NCBI RefSeq assembly: GCF_947179165.1
Contig: NC_077238.1
Coordinates: forward strand, 35,526,793-35,590,792
Origin: Solanum dulcamara
Taxonomy: Eukaryota; Streptophyta; Magnoliopsida; Solanales; Solanaceae
Direction of reading: 5' to 3'
Length of the DNA: 64,000 nt
Shown: positions 11,702-21,788 of the stretch, in pieces
How positions within the stretch are numbered: position 1 is the stretch's first letter
How the letters are laid out: each line of letters starts with the position of its first letter
Notes under the pieces: model-generated
What the model was told of the DNA's origin: nothing
What the model saw: the letters and a program-made list of their open reading frames with translations, nothing else
Database searches by the model: none
Program-made: the position numbers and the translations under genes

Positions 11702-12766
11702 GAGAAAATTAGCCTTGAGGATGAGCATCTTTGAACTTGAATTCCTTATCATGATAACCTGTCTTACCACACCAGTAGCACACAGTCAATCCAGCTAAAT
11801 ATTTGCCCTTACGGTTCCTACCATATTTCTTGCATGCAGAAGTAACTTGGCCTATAGGCGAACCTACTTGATGTTTAGGGTTGGGCACCTTATCTTTGTC
11901 AAATCTTGTAGTAGTAGCATTAGATGACCCTTGGCTAGAGTACTTTTGACAAAAATGAGAATGTCCACCACATCCGGACTTAACATGAGAGAATTCACTA
12001 TCATTAGTCCTTGGCCTATTAGATTTCCTATTCTTCACATTTAGCTTCTCACTTTGTACTTGCTACGCATAGGTCATGAGTCTAGAGATATCCATATCCT
12101 GAATTAAAATCACCGTTTTTCATTCCATTGCAACCATGTTTGATACACCTAATATGAACTTTCTCATATGAGCTCTTGAGTCGGTAACTCTGAATGGAGC
12201 ATATTTTGACAATTGAGAAAACTTGAAGGAATACTCCCTCACACTCATACCACCTTGCTTAAGGTTGATAAACTATTACACCTTGGCCTCCCTCTACTCT
12301 AATGGGAAAAAGTTATCAATAAATACCCTTTTGAACTCATCCCAAGTCAGGAGATCTGCCTTTCTAGGCGTCTCACCTTTCCATTGTTCAAACCAAATTT
12401 GAGCAACACCCCTCAATTAGTATGTAGCCAACTCCGTCGTTTCAACTGAGCTAATCCCCATGATCTCAATAATCTTTTGGATGCTATTGATAAACTCTTG
12501 GGGATCCTCATCAACTTTAGGACCCTAAAACTCAGAAGCATTCATCCTCATGAAATCTGAAAGTCTTATTGCCGCCCTACTAGCATTCGAATTCATGGGA
12601 GAAACCACCTCAATATTTACTTGAGCTGTAATGGCTTGAGAAAGTACTTGAAAAGGAGATCGAAACTCGGCATTGGAAACTTGATCGTTCAAAGGATCTT
12701 TCAGAGCTTGTTTCTCCCTTTCAACCACATTTCTTCTAGCAGGGTACCTTCGTGGAGGATATTCTA
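11702..12766 (-). pseudogene. Retrotransposon gag, minus strand
   Basis: Begins with a PPRRYPARRNVVE-like N-terminus near 12766. The expected ATG is changed, and the open frame 12525-12728 starts inside it. The capsid region, with words such as NASEF and the SQAITAQV segment, is broken by stops between 12060 and 12525. The C-terminal zinc knuckle at about 11735-11790 reads CYWCGKTGYHDKEF, a CCHC box whose last Cys is replaced by Phe. Gag would form the virus-like particle. The same N-terminal words occur at 44793-45284 on the plus strand. Confidence 0.85.
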
Positions 12767-12978
12767 AAAATTGCTAAGAACAAGCATTACAGGGAAAATA
12801 CTTAACCACTGTACATAATGACATAGATCATGAAATAAGTTAGACTTTTCCTATGATATTTTGTAGCCTCTTATTCATGGATGTGGCATGCTTCATATCA
12901 ATGAATAAGAATCTACTTAACGTGTCATGTTAGACTCCCTGGGACTCTTCTAAACCTTGTGCTCTGATACAAAGTTTG
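12767..12978 (-). other. Leader and primer-binding site, minus strand
   Basis: Spacer between the 5' LTR and gag. Near 12963-12976 the minus strand reads ttgtatcagagcac, a mutated TGGTATCAGAGC primer-binding site placed a few bases inside the LTR end. Nothing else is recognisable. Confidence 0.6.
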
Positions 12979-13693
12979 TCATAATCTTGAGAGACTTTGT
13001 TCTTTCCTTAGTCAAATTTTGGAAGAATGAATTAAATCAGACGGGAATTCGAAGAATTAAATATTTATAGACTTTGAACTTGGCCATTAAAGTGTCTAGG
13101 TTCATTGAACCAAACTTTAGAAAAGACATAATTATTCCTCACTAAATCTGGAAATTTGGCCCAACGGATCCATTTCTACATCTCTTTGATGTATCGATGA
13201 GTCATCTAAATGACTCGTCCTACAAGTATAAAAAAGTATTTAAAATCAAGTCTCTGAAATTTGGGAACAGACAAGGTTTATGGCCCGTCATCTTGTCTAT
13301 GGTTTATCCTCTTGGCTTGTCCTTTAGGTTCTAAAAACATGCAAATCACAAGTCTATGAAGTTTTGTGATGGGTGGTTCTTACGACCCGTCATACTGTAT
13401 ATAAGCAATCCTGTCAATTCATAGACTAAACCTTGAGGGACTTCTCGAACTTAGCCTCAGAACTTCTCCTACGAGTTGTGTCTATGGATCATCTAAGTGA
13501 GAAGGGGTCATCAACTTATTCATAAGACCTCCCTTTTAAATGGTCATGATTACAAATAATCACTACCTCCATGATTCATTTCTATGGGTCGTTAAACTCC
13601 TACGACTCATAGAGATAATCATAAACTTGGGCTCAATTCAAGATTTGAGAATTTTCTCCTTGGTTTCAACTTTCTGACTTACGGGGTCTTACA
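12979..13693 (-). repeat. 5' LTR with large internal deletion, minus strand
   Basis: Starts TGTAAGACCCCGTAAGTC at 13693 and ends GATTATGACA at 12979 on the minus strand. The first 690 bases follow the LTR at 5249-7956 (shared cttgagggacttctcgaactt, gtgtctaggttcattgaacc). After the shared gagactttgttctt word it jumps straight to the last 10 bases of the LTR, so about 2 kb is missing. That leaves a 715-bp LTR facing a 2.7-kb partner. Confidence 0.8.
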
Positions 13694-14931
13694 AATCATA
13701 GGCTGACTAAGCTTAAAATAGAAATTATATAAATGAAAGAGGAATGATAGTACTAACACTACAATTCTAACTGATTTTGATATCATTCTTGGTATGGATT
13801 AGTTTTATGCTGCTTATACATCCATATATTGTAGAACTCGTGTGGTTAAGTTGTACTTTCCTAATAAGCCTATTCTTGAATGGAAGGGCAATGATTTAGT
13901 GGTCAAGGGTCGATTCATCTCATACATTAAGGCCCAAAAATGATTTACAAAGGGTGCATTTATCATATTGTGCGAGTTAGGGACATCGATTCCAAAATTC
14001 CTACTCTTAAGTTGGTCCTTATAGTTAATGAGTTCTTCGATGTGTTTCCCGATGATTTGCTTGGTATTCCTCCTGAAAGGGAAATTGACTTTGGCATAGA
14101 TCTCCTTTCTGATACCCAACCTATTTCTATTCCTTCTTACCCTATGGCTTCGGTGGAACTTAAGTTGTTGAAGGAACAATTAAAGGATTTGTTGGATAAG
14201 AGTTTTATAAGATCAAGTATTTTACTATGGGGTACTCCCGTGTTATTTGTTAGGAAGAAGGATGGGTCACTCTGAATGTGTATAGACTACCAGTATTTGA
14301 ATAAGGTCACCATAAAGAACAAATATCCAATTCCATGCATAGATGACTTATTTGATCAATTATAAGAAGCAAGATACTTTTCTAAGATTTACCTCTATTT
14401 CGGTTATCTTCAATTGAGGTTAAGGGAGTGTGATATTTCTAAAATGGCTTTTTGGACAAGGTATGGTGATTATGAATTTATAGTAATATCGTTTAGTTTG
14501 ACTAACGCTCCTGCTATATTCATAAATTTGATGAATCATATTTTAAAGACATATTTGGACATGTTTGTAGTGGTATTCATTGATGATATCTTGATTTATT
14601 CTCGAAATGAGAAAGATCATATGGGTCACTTGAGGATTATGTTGGAAATATTGAGTACAAGCAATTATTCGCTAAATTTAATAAGTGCAAATTTTGGCTA
14701 AGGGAGGTTGCATTTATTGTCCATGTGGTGTCCGGTGATGGAATTAAAGTAGATCCAAAGAAAATGGAGGCGGTTAAGAATTGGCCTAGACCATTATCTC
14801 CTTTGGACATTAGAAGTTTTTTGGGCTTAGACGGATATTGCAGAAGGTTTTTTGAAGGGTTCTTATCTATTGCTTCACCTTTAACTAAGTTGACACAAGA
14901 AGAAAAAATTTTAATGGTCGAAAGAACGTGA
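13694..14931 (+). pseudogene. Chromovirus protease end and reverse transcriptase
   Basis: Begins in the C-terminal part of protease (DFDIILGMD then a stop replacing W, about 13770-13800), then VKLYFPNKPILEWKGN and the RT lead-in [20 protein letters not shown] (14038-14098). RT palm words: [10 protein letters not shown], a stop, then [38 protein letters not shown]; and the catalytic box [18 protein letters not shown] (14568-14620) with FIDD intact. The thumb GIKVDPKKMEAVKNWPRPLS follows at 14737-14797. In-frame stops fall near 14272 and 14364, with frame changes near 14700 and 14930. This is the best-preserved RT in the window. Its gag and 5' LTR are missing, cut at 13693 by the minus-strand element. 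Confidence 0.9.
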
Positions 14932-15600
14932 GAAAACTTTCCAAATATTGAAGGATCGTCTTATGTCGGCTTCTATTTTGACATTGGCCGAAGGTTTGGA
15001 TGGGTTTATTATTTATTGTGATGCTTCGCGTGTTGGTTTTGGTTGTGTCTTGATGCAACATGTAAAGGTTATAGCCTATGCCTCTAGACAACTTAAAGTG
15101 CATAAAAGGAACTATCCAACCCATGATCTTGAACTTGCGGCGGTTGTGTTTGCATTGAAAATTTGGCGTCATTATTTTTATAGGGTACATGTTGATGTGT
15201 TTAAGGACCACAAAATCTTGCAATATGTGTTTAGTCAAAGAGACTTGAACATTAGGCAAAAGAGGTGGCTTAAAATCCTAAAAGACTATGATATAAGTGT
15301 ATTGTACCATCTGGGTAAGGCAAATATTATAGCCGATGCTCTTAGTCTGTTTTCTATGGGTAGTGTTGCACATGTTGAGAAAGGTAAAAGGGAATTGGTT
15401 AAAGAGTTCCATAGATTGGAACTTTTAGGTATGTGTTTGGTTGATTCCAATGATGTAGCCATTCTCATATATAATGGTTCAGAATCATTTTTTATGGCAA
15501 ATGTTAAGGACAAATAAGATGATAATTCAATTTTGATCTAATTGAAGAAGTCGGTTGCCAAAAAATCCATTGAGGCTTTCTCCCTAGGATAAGATGGGGT
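14932..15600 (+). pseudogene. RNase H domain and linker
   Basis: The open frame 14948-15517 shows [20 protein letters not shown] (first catalytic Asp), [19 protein letters not shown] (catalytic Glu), [11 protein letters not shown] and [20 protein letters not shown] (C-terminal Asp), so all RNase H landmarks are in order in one 189-codon frame. A taa at 15515 ends the frame before the integrase linker. The third Asp region, usually FTDHKSL, reads VFKDHKIL, so the Asp is kept but the context is changed. Confidence 0.9.
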
Positions 15601-16438
15601 ACTACATTACCGAGGTCGTTTGTGTGTTCCAAATGTTGATGGATTAAGAGATTTGATATTGAATAAGGCCCATAATTCTCGGTATTCAATTCATCCGGGA
15701 TCCACCAAGATGTATCGTGACTTGAGAGAAGTGTATTGGTGGAATGGCATGAAAAAGGACATAGCGGAGTTTGTGGCTAGGTGTCCAAATTGTCAACAAG
15801 TGAAAGTTAAGCATCAAAGGCTGGGAGGTCTAGCTCAAGAAATCAAAATTCCTACATAAAAGTGGGAAGATGTGAATATGGACTTTTTCACAGGCTTTCC
15901 TTGTGCTAGAAGACAACATGATTCTATTTAGGTCATTGTGGACCGAATGAGAAAATTGGCATATTTTCTACCGGTCAAGACTTCTTATGGTGCCGAAGAC
16001 TATGCTAAGTTGTACATTCATGAACTTGTGAAACTTCATGGTGTTCCTTTGTCGATTATATTAGATAGAGGTACTCAATTTAGTTCATATTTTTGGAAGT
16101 CATTTCAGAAAGGTCTTGGTACTAAAGCCAAGCTAAGTACCTCTTTCCATCCTCAAACTAATGGACTAGCTGAAAGAACAATTCAAACCTTGGAGGATAT
16201 ATTAAGGGCATGTGTGATTAATCTTAGAGGAAGTTGGGATGACCATTTTCCATTGATTGAGTTTGCCTACAATAATAGTTATCACTCTAGCATTCAAATG
16301 GCTCCTTTTGAAGCCTTGTACGGGAGAAGATGTAGGTCTTTGGTGGGGTGGTTTGAAGTAGGTGAGATGGCATTGATTGGTACATATTTGGTAGTTTATG
16401 CAATAGAGAAAGTAAGGCTCATAAGAGAAAGATTGTAA
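15601..16438 (+). pseudogene. Integrase zinc-binding domain and catalytic core
   Basis: The HHCC domain in 15620-15859 reads AHNSRYSIHPGSTKMY, then YWWNGMKKDIAEFVARCPNC with both His and both Cys present. After a stop at 15857 the core (15860-16438) gives MDFFTGF (first Asp), MRKLAYFLPVKTSYGAED, LDRGTQFSSYFW (second Asp) and HPQTNGLAERTIQTLED (Glu), so the DDE triad is complete. FEALYGRRCRSLVGWFEVGE follows. A stop replaces W near 15928. Apart from two stops and the tgtaaac stop at 16436 this is a nearly intact integrase. Confidence 0.92.
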
Positions 16439-16930
16439 ACAGCTCAAAGTCGTCAAAAGTCCTATTTAGACACTAAGAAGAAAGAGCTTGAATTTTATAT
16501 GGATGATATGGTGTATTTGAACATTTCACCTATGAAAGGGTTAGTGCGGTTTGGTAAAAAAGAAAAGTTGAGCTCTAGATATATAGGACCCTACAACATA
16601 TTGAAGCGCATTGGCAAAGTAGCATATGAGTTAGACTTGCCACTTGAGTTGTCTTTGGTTCATTCAATATTTTATGTGCCAATGTTGAGGAAGTTTGTGG
16701 GTGATCCAAATTCTATTGTACCAATGGAGAATGTAATTATTGAAGAGAATTTGACCTATGAGGAGATCTCAATTGAGATTTTAGACTGGAAAGTGAAGAG
16801 GTTAAGAAATAAGGATGTTGCATCCGTCAAAATATTATGGAGGAATCATCAAGTAGAGAGTGCTACGTGGGAAGCGGAATCAGACATGATGAAGTGTTAT
16901 CCGTATCTCTTTCCTTCCACTCCAGCCTAA
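16439..16930 (+). pseudogene. Integrase C-terminal module with chromodomain
   Basis: The 143-codon frame 16499-16930 carries DMVYLNISPMKGLVRFGKK, SSRYIGPYNILKRIGKVAYE, LVHSIFYVPMLRKFVGDP, then the chromodomain (about residues 95-140): EILDWKVKRLRNKDVASVKI, LWRNHQVESATWEAE, SDMMKCYPYLF, and ends in the natural stop after FPSTPA. The chromodomain W and E positions (LW, TWE) are conserved. It assigns the element to the chromoviruses, and such domains are thought to target heterochromatin. Confidence 0.92.
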
Positions 16931-17180
16931 CGGTACTAACTGGTTCATGATCAAATTGATTAAACTCCTACGTTTTAGTTCCATATGTCATTCTTATGCA
17001 TGCATGATTTATGAAAAGTATTTTTCTCAAGGACTGTCTTATGTTAAGTATGAAGTTTACATGTTCTATGCATTTTTTGAAGTTTCCTCATAATCATGTT
17101 GGGTTGTTAGTCCTTTTTCCATGTCCTTCCTATATTAGTTGAATCTCATTCGAGGACGAATGTTTCCAAGGGGGATATAT
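16931..17180 (+). other. 3' untranslated region and polypurine tract
   Basis: Non-coding spacer matching 1457-1688 in layout, ending in the cattcgaggacgaatgtt box and a purine tract ccaagggggatatat (17166-17180) that abuts the LTR. Confidence 0.65.
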
Positions 17181-19135
17181 TGTAACATCTCTCAAAATGC
17201 TCACAACTGCCTTAAGAATGCCTTGGGAATAGGACACTCAAGTAATGCATTATCCTTAATCTTTTTGAAAAATCTGAGTTTGGAATATCGATCAGCAGGT
17301 CAAATCCTATAGGTAAATAGTGTCGATAAATTTTTAGGACTCGTAGATTAAAATATAGATTTCCCAAGGAACAGCTCAAACCTGTGAGGTCCACGATAAT
17401 TCCGCATCGTGGACTTGATTGCCTACGCGTTGTAGACCTGGCAATAGATTTTAGGCCGAAATTAGTTTTTAGCAAGGGCACGTTAGACTTTTTCCAAATT
17501 TTTATCCAATGAACCTATACATTTTTAGGACCTAATTCAACCCTATAAATTAACCTAAACCTCTAATTCTATTCATTCTTCTACAATTCACCTATTCAAA
17601 TATTTCTCTCTCTACAAAAGACTCTCAAGGAATCTATTAAGACTTCAAGTAAATTCACTCAAACTCTCCATCAAAACTCTCAAGTTCTTCCAAATTATTT
17701 GGTGCTCTTACATAAGGTATGTGGGTATTGATTCATTGATTCTTTCATCCATGAAGCCTAATCAATTTCTCAAGGTTTTCTATCAAATTGAAGTATGGTA
17801 TTTTATGGGTTTTTATGATCTTTATTCCTATTGCATGAATTATGATTCAAAGTATAATCATGAGTTTATTTTGATATAAATTGATGGTTATTGCATTAAA
17901 TTAAAGAGTTTTCCATGAATTCTCTAATTTTGATCTCTAGGGTTAATGATGTAAAATATGAGTATTTTCAATTATACTTCATAATGATATTATCTATATG
18001 AATTATGTATGGGCTGATATAAAGTTTATGATCATGCATGTTTTCAAGTTAAATTTCATTATTTTTAATTCAATTGATCATGCATTTATGTATTACCCTA
18101 ATTTCAAGTATAAGCTATGATCGTGAATTTCTAAGTATGAATTATGTCCATGTATTTATGATTATAAAGATGAAAGGACAATTTTCACATTACAAGTATG
18201 TTATGAAAATGAGCTACTCTATGATTTCAAATCTTTGATCATGACTATGATATATTTAATTATGATTTCTATGCAATGTATGTATTTTGTGGGATTTGAC
18301 TTAGCACTGAGTGAACTTGAGGTGGGGGCCCCTAGTAGCAACCTCGTGTCTCTTAAACTTTGTGTCACCGTAGGTTTCCTTCATGGCCTAGCTAGTGGAT
18401 CCACATATAGCATATGTATGATCCTCCTAGCGGGGTAGAGTCTACCTTAGCAAGTAGATTCCCTTTTCCTCTGATGTAGGGGCAACATTGGGATTCCATG
18501 TTATAGCTCGTATGGTCTTATTGTCGATTATGGTTCCTATCCCACATATGTACGATCCCTTATGTATGCTATAATTTTAAATGCTTTGGTCAATATGATT
18601 TTCTCATGACTTTACTTACCTCTTCTTATCATGTGATTTACTTGATGATTGCATTCCGTGATTTACATTGCATATTACGCACTCATACTTAGTACATTCC
18701 AACGTACTAATGCATACTTTTTGCCTATATTATCTCATAATATAAGGGTTGAGGTTGAAGATCATACTCATCTACGTGGCTAGTTAAACTTTCCTATCCG
18801 GCGGTGTTGGTGGTGAGTCCTCATTTATCGAGGACTAGTTATCGTATTCATTATTATTTTCAAAGACTTTTTCTATGTTTCTTACTGAGGGTGAGCTAGG
18901 GACATGTCTTAGCCCTGCCTATATTCATGAGTAGAGGCATGTAGTTGGACAAATGTTTCGTGTTTATGTTTTCATGTGACGTTCTTAAATTTCTAATCAT
19001 GACTTAGACTCTCTTATGATGTTTCCGTTTTTGCTTTACTTTATGTATGCTTATGATATGTAAATGAGGCTTGGTTGGAGCCCTTCGGGGTTTCAATCGT
19101 CGTCTTAGGACTAGGACCTAGGTCCGGTCGTGACA
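17181..19135 (+). repeat. 3' LTR of the element at 13694-17180
   Basis: Starts TGTAACATCTCTCAAAATGC and ends CCGGTCGTGACA, 1.95 kb. The distal 850 bases align by eye with 2960-3769 (gggatttgact, gctagtggatccacatat, gagtcctcatttatcgagg, gaggcttggttggagcc). The first 450 bases differ in the palindromic-word zone, so this is a related subfamily. The sequence after 19135 is a minisatellite rather than a primer-binding site. Confidence 0.85.
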
Positions 19136-19136
19136 T

Positions 19137-19290
19137 CGATGCTCCCCGATAATTCAGATGGTGGTCGGGACTAGGTACCCGCATGCTCACAGATAATTCA
19201 AAATGGTGGCCGAGACTAGATACACGGATGCTCACAGATAATTTAGAACGGAGGCGGGTACTAGGTAATCGAATGCTCACAGTTAATTTA
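19137..19290. repeat. Minisatellite, 44/45-bp unit, about 3.4 copies
   Basis: Units start at the word atgctc with the g of gctc at 19141, 19185, 19230 and 19275, so spacing is 44, 45 and 45. Each unit reads roughly gctcacagataattcaaaa, then a tggtggccgagactagatac-like half. Copies are diverged. It begins at the first base after the LTR end. A minus-strand open frame here (SIRVPSPxHH repeats) is only the repeat translated. Confidence 0.85.
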
Positions 19291-19627
19291 TCCCATGATG
19301 CCACATATTCTCCTTTCCAATAGACAACAATATTACAGAGAATATCCTCCCCAATATGTCAACTAATATGCTGCCAAAACTTAAACTGAAGCTAAAGTCA
19401 AACAATCACGAAGTCTAGTATTGCCGACGTATCTCGAAAGTTCTGACTATACTGAGTTATGGATAAGGGTGTTCTTAAGAGCAAGGGTATCACCTAGATA
19501 AGGCAAAAGTACCAAGTAAAAGCCCGCTACATAATTTTACAAGGATCTAAGTCCGCTGGAGCCACACCGGGGCATCAAAAGCAATATCCAACAACCTATA
19601 CTAAGGTCAACATACTCCACAATGTCA
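19291..19627. other. Unassigned stretch
   Basis: No long frame, LTR end or RNA gene seen. In one + frame a short proline/glutamine-rich run resembles a retrotransposon gag tail (NRQQYYREYPPQYVN near 19315-19360), but the match is too weak to name. Confidence 0.3.
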
Positions 19628-20189
19628 TATATAAAAAAGCATCTTCAGTTAAAGTACTAAGAGTCATCAAACAGATCCATACTTTCAATTACCCGAAATG
19701 CCCGATAGAAGCCTAAAATATGATTTCTAATACCTAAGATATACAGATAAGCTACCCAACCTAAATTCTATCAATCTCAACATGATTTCACATATTCCCG
19801 CTCAATCTAAAGAAAAGAAATTCGTAGACTACATGTAGGCTAAACACGCGAGAAATTACTGTGCCAGAGCTTTCGAACACTTCCACACTGCCAAAAATAG
19901 AATCATATATAAAAAAAGCATCTTCAGTTAAAATACTAACAGTCATCAAACAGATCCATACTTTCAATTACCCGAAATGCCCAATAGAAGCCTAAAACAT
20001 GATTTATAACACCTAAGATATATACAGATAAGCTACCCAACCTAAATTCCATCAATCTCAACATGATTTCACACATTCTGGTTCAATCTAAAAAAAGGAA
20101 AATCATAGCTTACCTGTAGGCTGAACACGCGAGATCAAGTTACTGTGCCAGAGCTTTGAAACACTTCCACACTGCCAAAAATAGAATCA
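19628..20189. repeat. Tandem duplication of 278/284 bp
   Basis: Copy 1 is 19628-19905 and copy 2 is 19906-20189. Both begin tatataaaaaagcatcttc and end cactgccaaaaatagaatca. They differ by scattered substitutions and small indels (for example agtaccta versus aacaccta), so the duplication is not very recent. Confidence 0.85.
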
Positions 20190-20200
20190 CAACGTAGTTA

Positions 20201-20299
20201 TGGTTGTTTAGACACTGAAAGGGGCAGCCCGGTGCACTAAAGCTCCCGCTATGCGCGGGGTCCGGGGAAGGGCCTGACCACAATGGTTGTTTAGACACT
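20201..20299 (-). mobile_element. 5'-truncated Au-type SINE with target-site duplication
   Basis: The 67-bp insert 20217-20283, read on the minus strand, matches the 3' end of the Au SINE family as I remember it (a ttgtggtc start, then ccttccccggaccccgcgc, atagcgggagctt, gtgcaccgggctgccc and a short T tail). It is flanked by the perfect 16-bp direct repeat tggttgtttagacact at 20201-20216 and 20284-20299. The tRNA-like promoter half is absent, so it arrived by 5'-truncated reverse transcription and cannot be transcribed by itself. Family name is from memory; the duplication is seen directly. Confidence 0.85.
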
Positions 20300-21788
20300 A
20301 AATTTATAATTTTTAGAGACGGACCAATTTCAGCGTTTAAAATAAGAAATGAGGGACCTGCATATGGAATTCCATATTTGACCCCAAAATAGGTTCTAAA
20401 GGTCACTCCACGTTCACAAATCAATATTATAACATAATTCAGGGTGGAAAACTATGCCGTATGAGCATGCAACCATAATTCACAAAATTTGATTAAAAGG
20501 TCAAAAAATGGAAGCTTTTTGATCATCAAATTCTGGAAAAAGGAGACCCTTCCAACCCAAACAAATTATACTACTACATTCCCTGCAAAAAACCCTACAG
20601 TCTAGACTCAAAAATCACTTAAAATGGACTAACATTGTTCAAGTTACAAACTTCACAACTTCCACAAAACACAATTCCAAAAATCACAATACCAGTGACT
20701 AAAATTTAATTCTTACCTCACATTAAGTTTCTCCTCGCGTTTCCGAGCTCCACGAAATTCCCTTGAAATCAATCCTTTGAACCGTTGAATTTGCCCTCAA
20801 GATAATGGAGGTATCGATGTTTAAATTTGGATAGATAAGCTAAATTTTGTCTTTGAAATTCACTAAAAGACCAGGCCAATGGCCTTCACGAACGCGGCTA
20901 CAGTGCTCTGCGAATGTGAAGGTAGAGGAAATTGACCTTCGTGAATGTGGGTCTAGGCCCGCAATTGTGGAGGCAAAAGGCTCAAGCCTCTATGAATGCG
21001 GCCAGGGCTCCACGATCGCAGAGATTAAAATCATGGACCTTCGCGAATGCGGCCTAGGGCATACGATCGTGGAGAGTAAATGATGTTGCACCAGATATCA
21101 GCAAAAGCTGAGTGTCTCTCCAAGTTCAAATACTATGATGGGGTACTCAAAATTCATTCTAAATCTCATGCGAGAAAATGAGATATACCACCCTATCAAA
21201 TTCGATATTCCGGACTCAATGGCACAGTCAAAATTTCCATATGAGGTCGTTATGACAAAAAGTGGATCCTAGGATCCACAAAAAAGTCATTTTGAGCCAA
21301 ATTCTACAATGGGCCCCATGATTAAGTTAAAAGCCTCGAAAAGTGAATGAAGGGTCAATTTAGACCAAACTTGACATTTCAAAACTAAATGCGCTATAAA
21401 AATTTTCATCCGAGTGTTTTTTCTAAAAAAGTTGACCAAAGTCAATTATAGGCTAAATTTTGAAGGCAAAAGCGTTAAATGGCCTCAAACTCATACCGAT
21501 TTCCTCAATACTCATACCGATAATGATACAAGCCTAATTTTGCCAATCCTAAGCTAATGGAACCATCAAAATTTTGTTCTGAGGTAGTTTTCCTAAAGTT
21601 ATGACCGAAGCAAACTTTTTAAGTTATAAAATCTTCAAAATAGGGAAACGGGTCTAAAACCCAAATGAACGACCTGGCGACCATACTACCGAGGCCAGCA
21701 ACTCATAAATGACCTGGGGTTGTAATAGGAATGCTCTAAATGATGAAATGGAAGAAGTATTAGGAAAATAACCTATAGGGTCATTACA

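Larger units (their letters stand above)
19628..21788 (-). repeat. Truncated LTR, minus strand, with internal duplication
   Basis: The right end reads gggtcattaca, which in minus orientation is TGTAATGACCC, like the LTR starts at 25115 (minus) and 26588 (plus). The region at 20870-21070 holds alternating words cttcgcgaatgcggc / acgatcgtggag in the U3-like part. No TGTCA end is found on the left, so the LTR is truncated there. It contains the tandem duplication 19628-20189 and the SINE at 20217-20283. An open frame at 20847-21083 (LRECG repeats) is just the translated word array. Confidence 0.6.

Noticed and set aside
19041..19304. Minus-strand frame with SIRVPSPxHH repeats
   Set aside because: Translated 44/45-bp minisatellite.
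20847..21083. Frame with repeated LRECG words as a repeat protein
   Set aside because: It is the direct translation of the alternating cttcgcgaatgcgg / acgatcgtgg words of an LTR U3, with no start context or homologue pattern.
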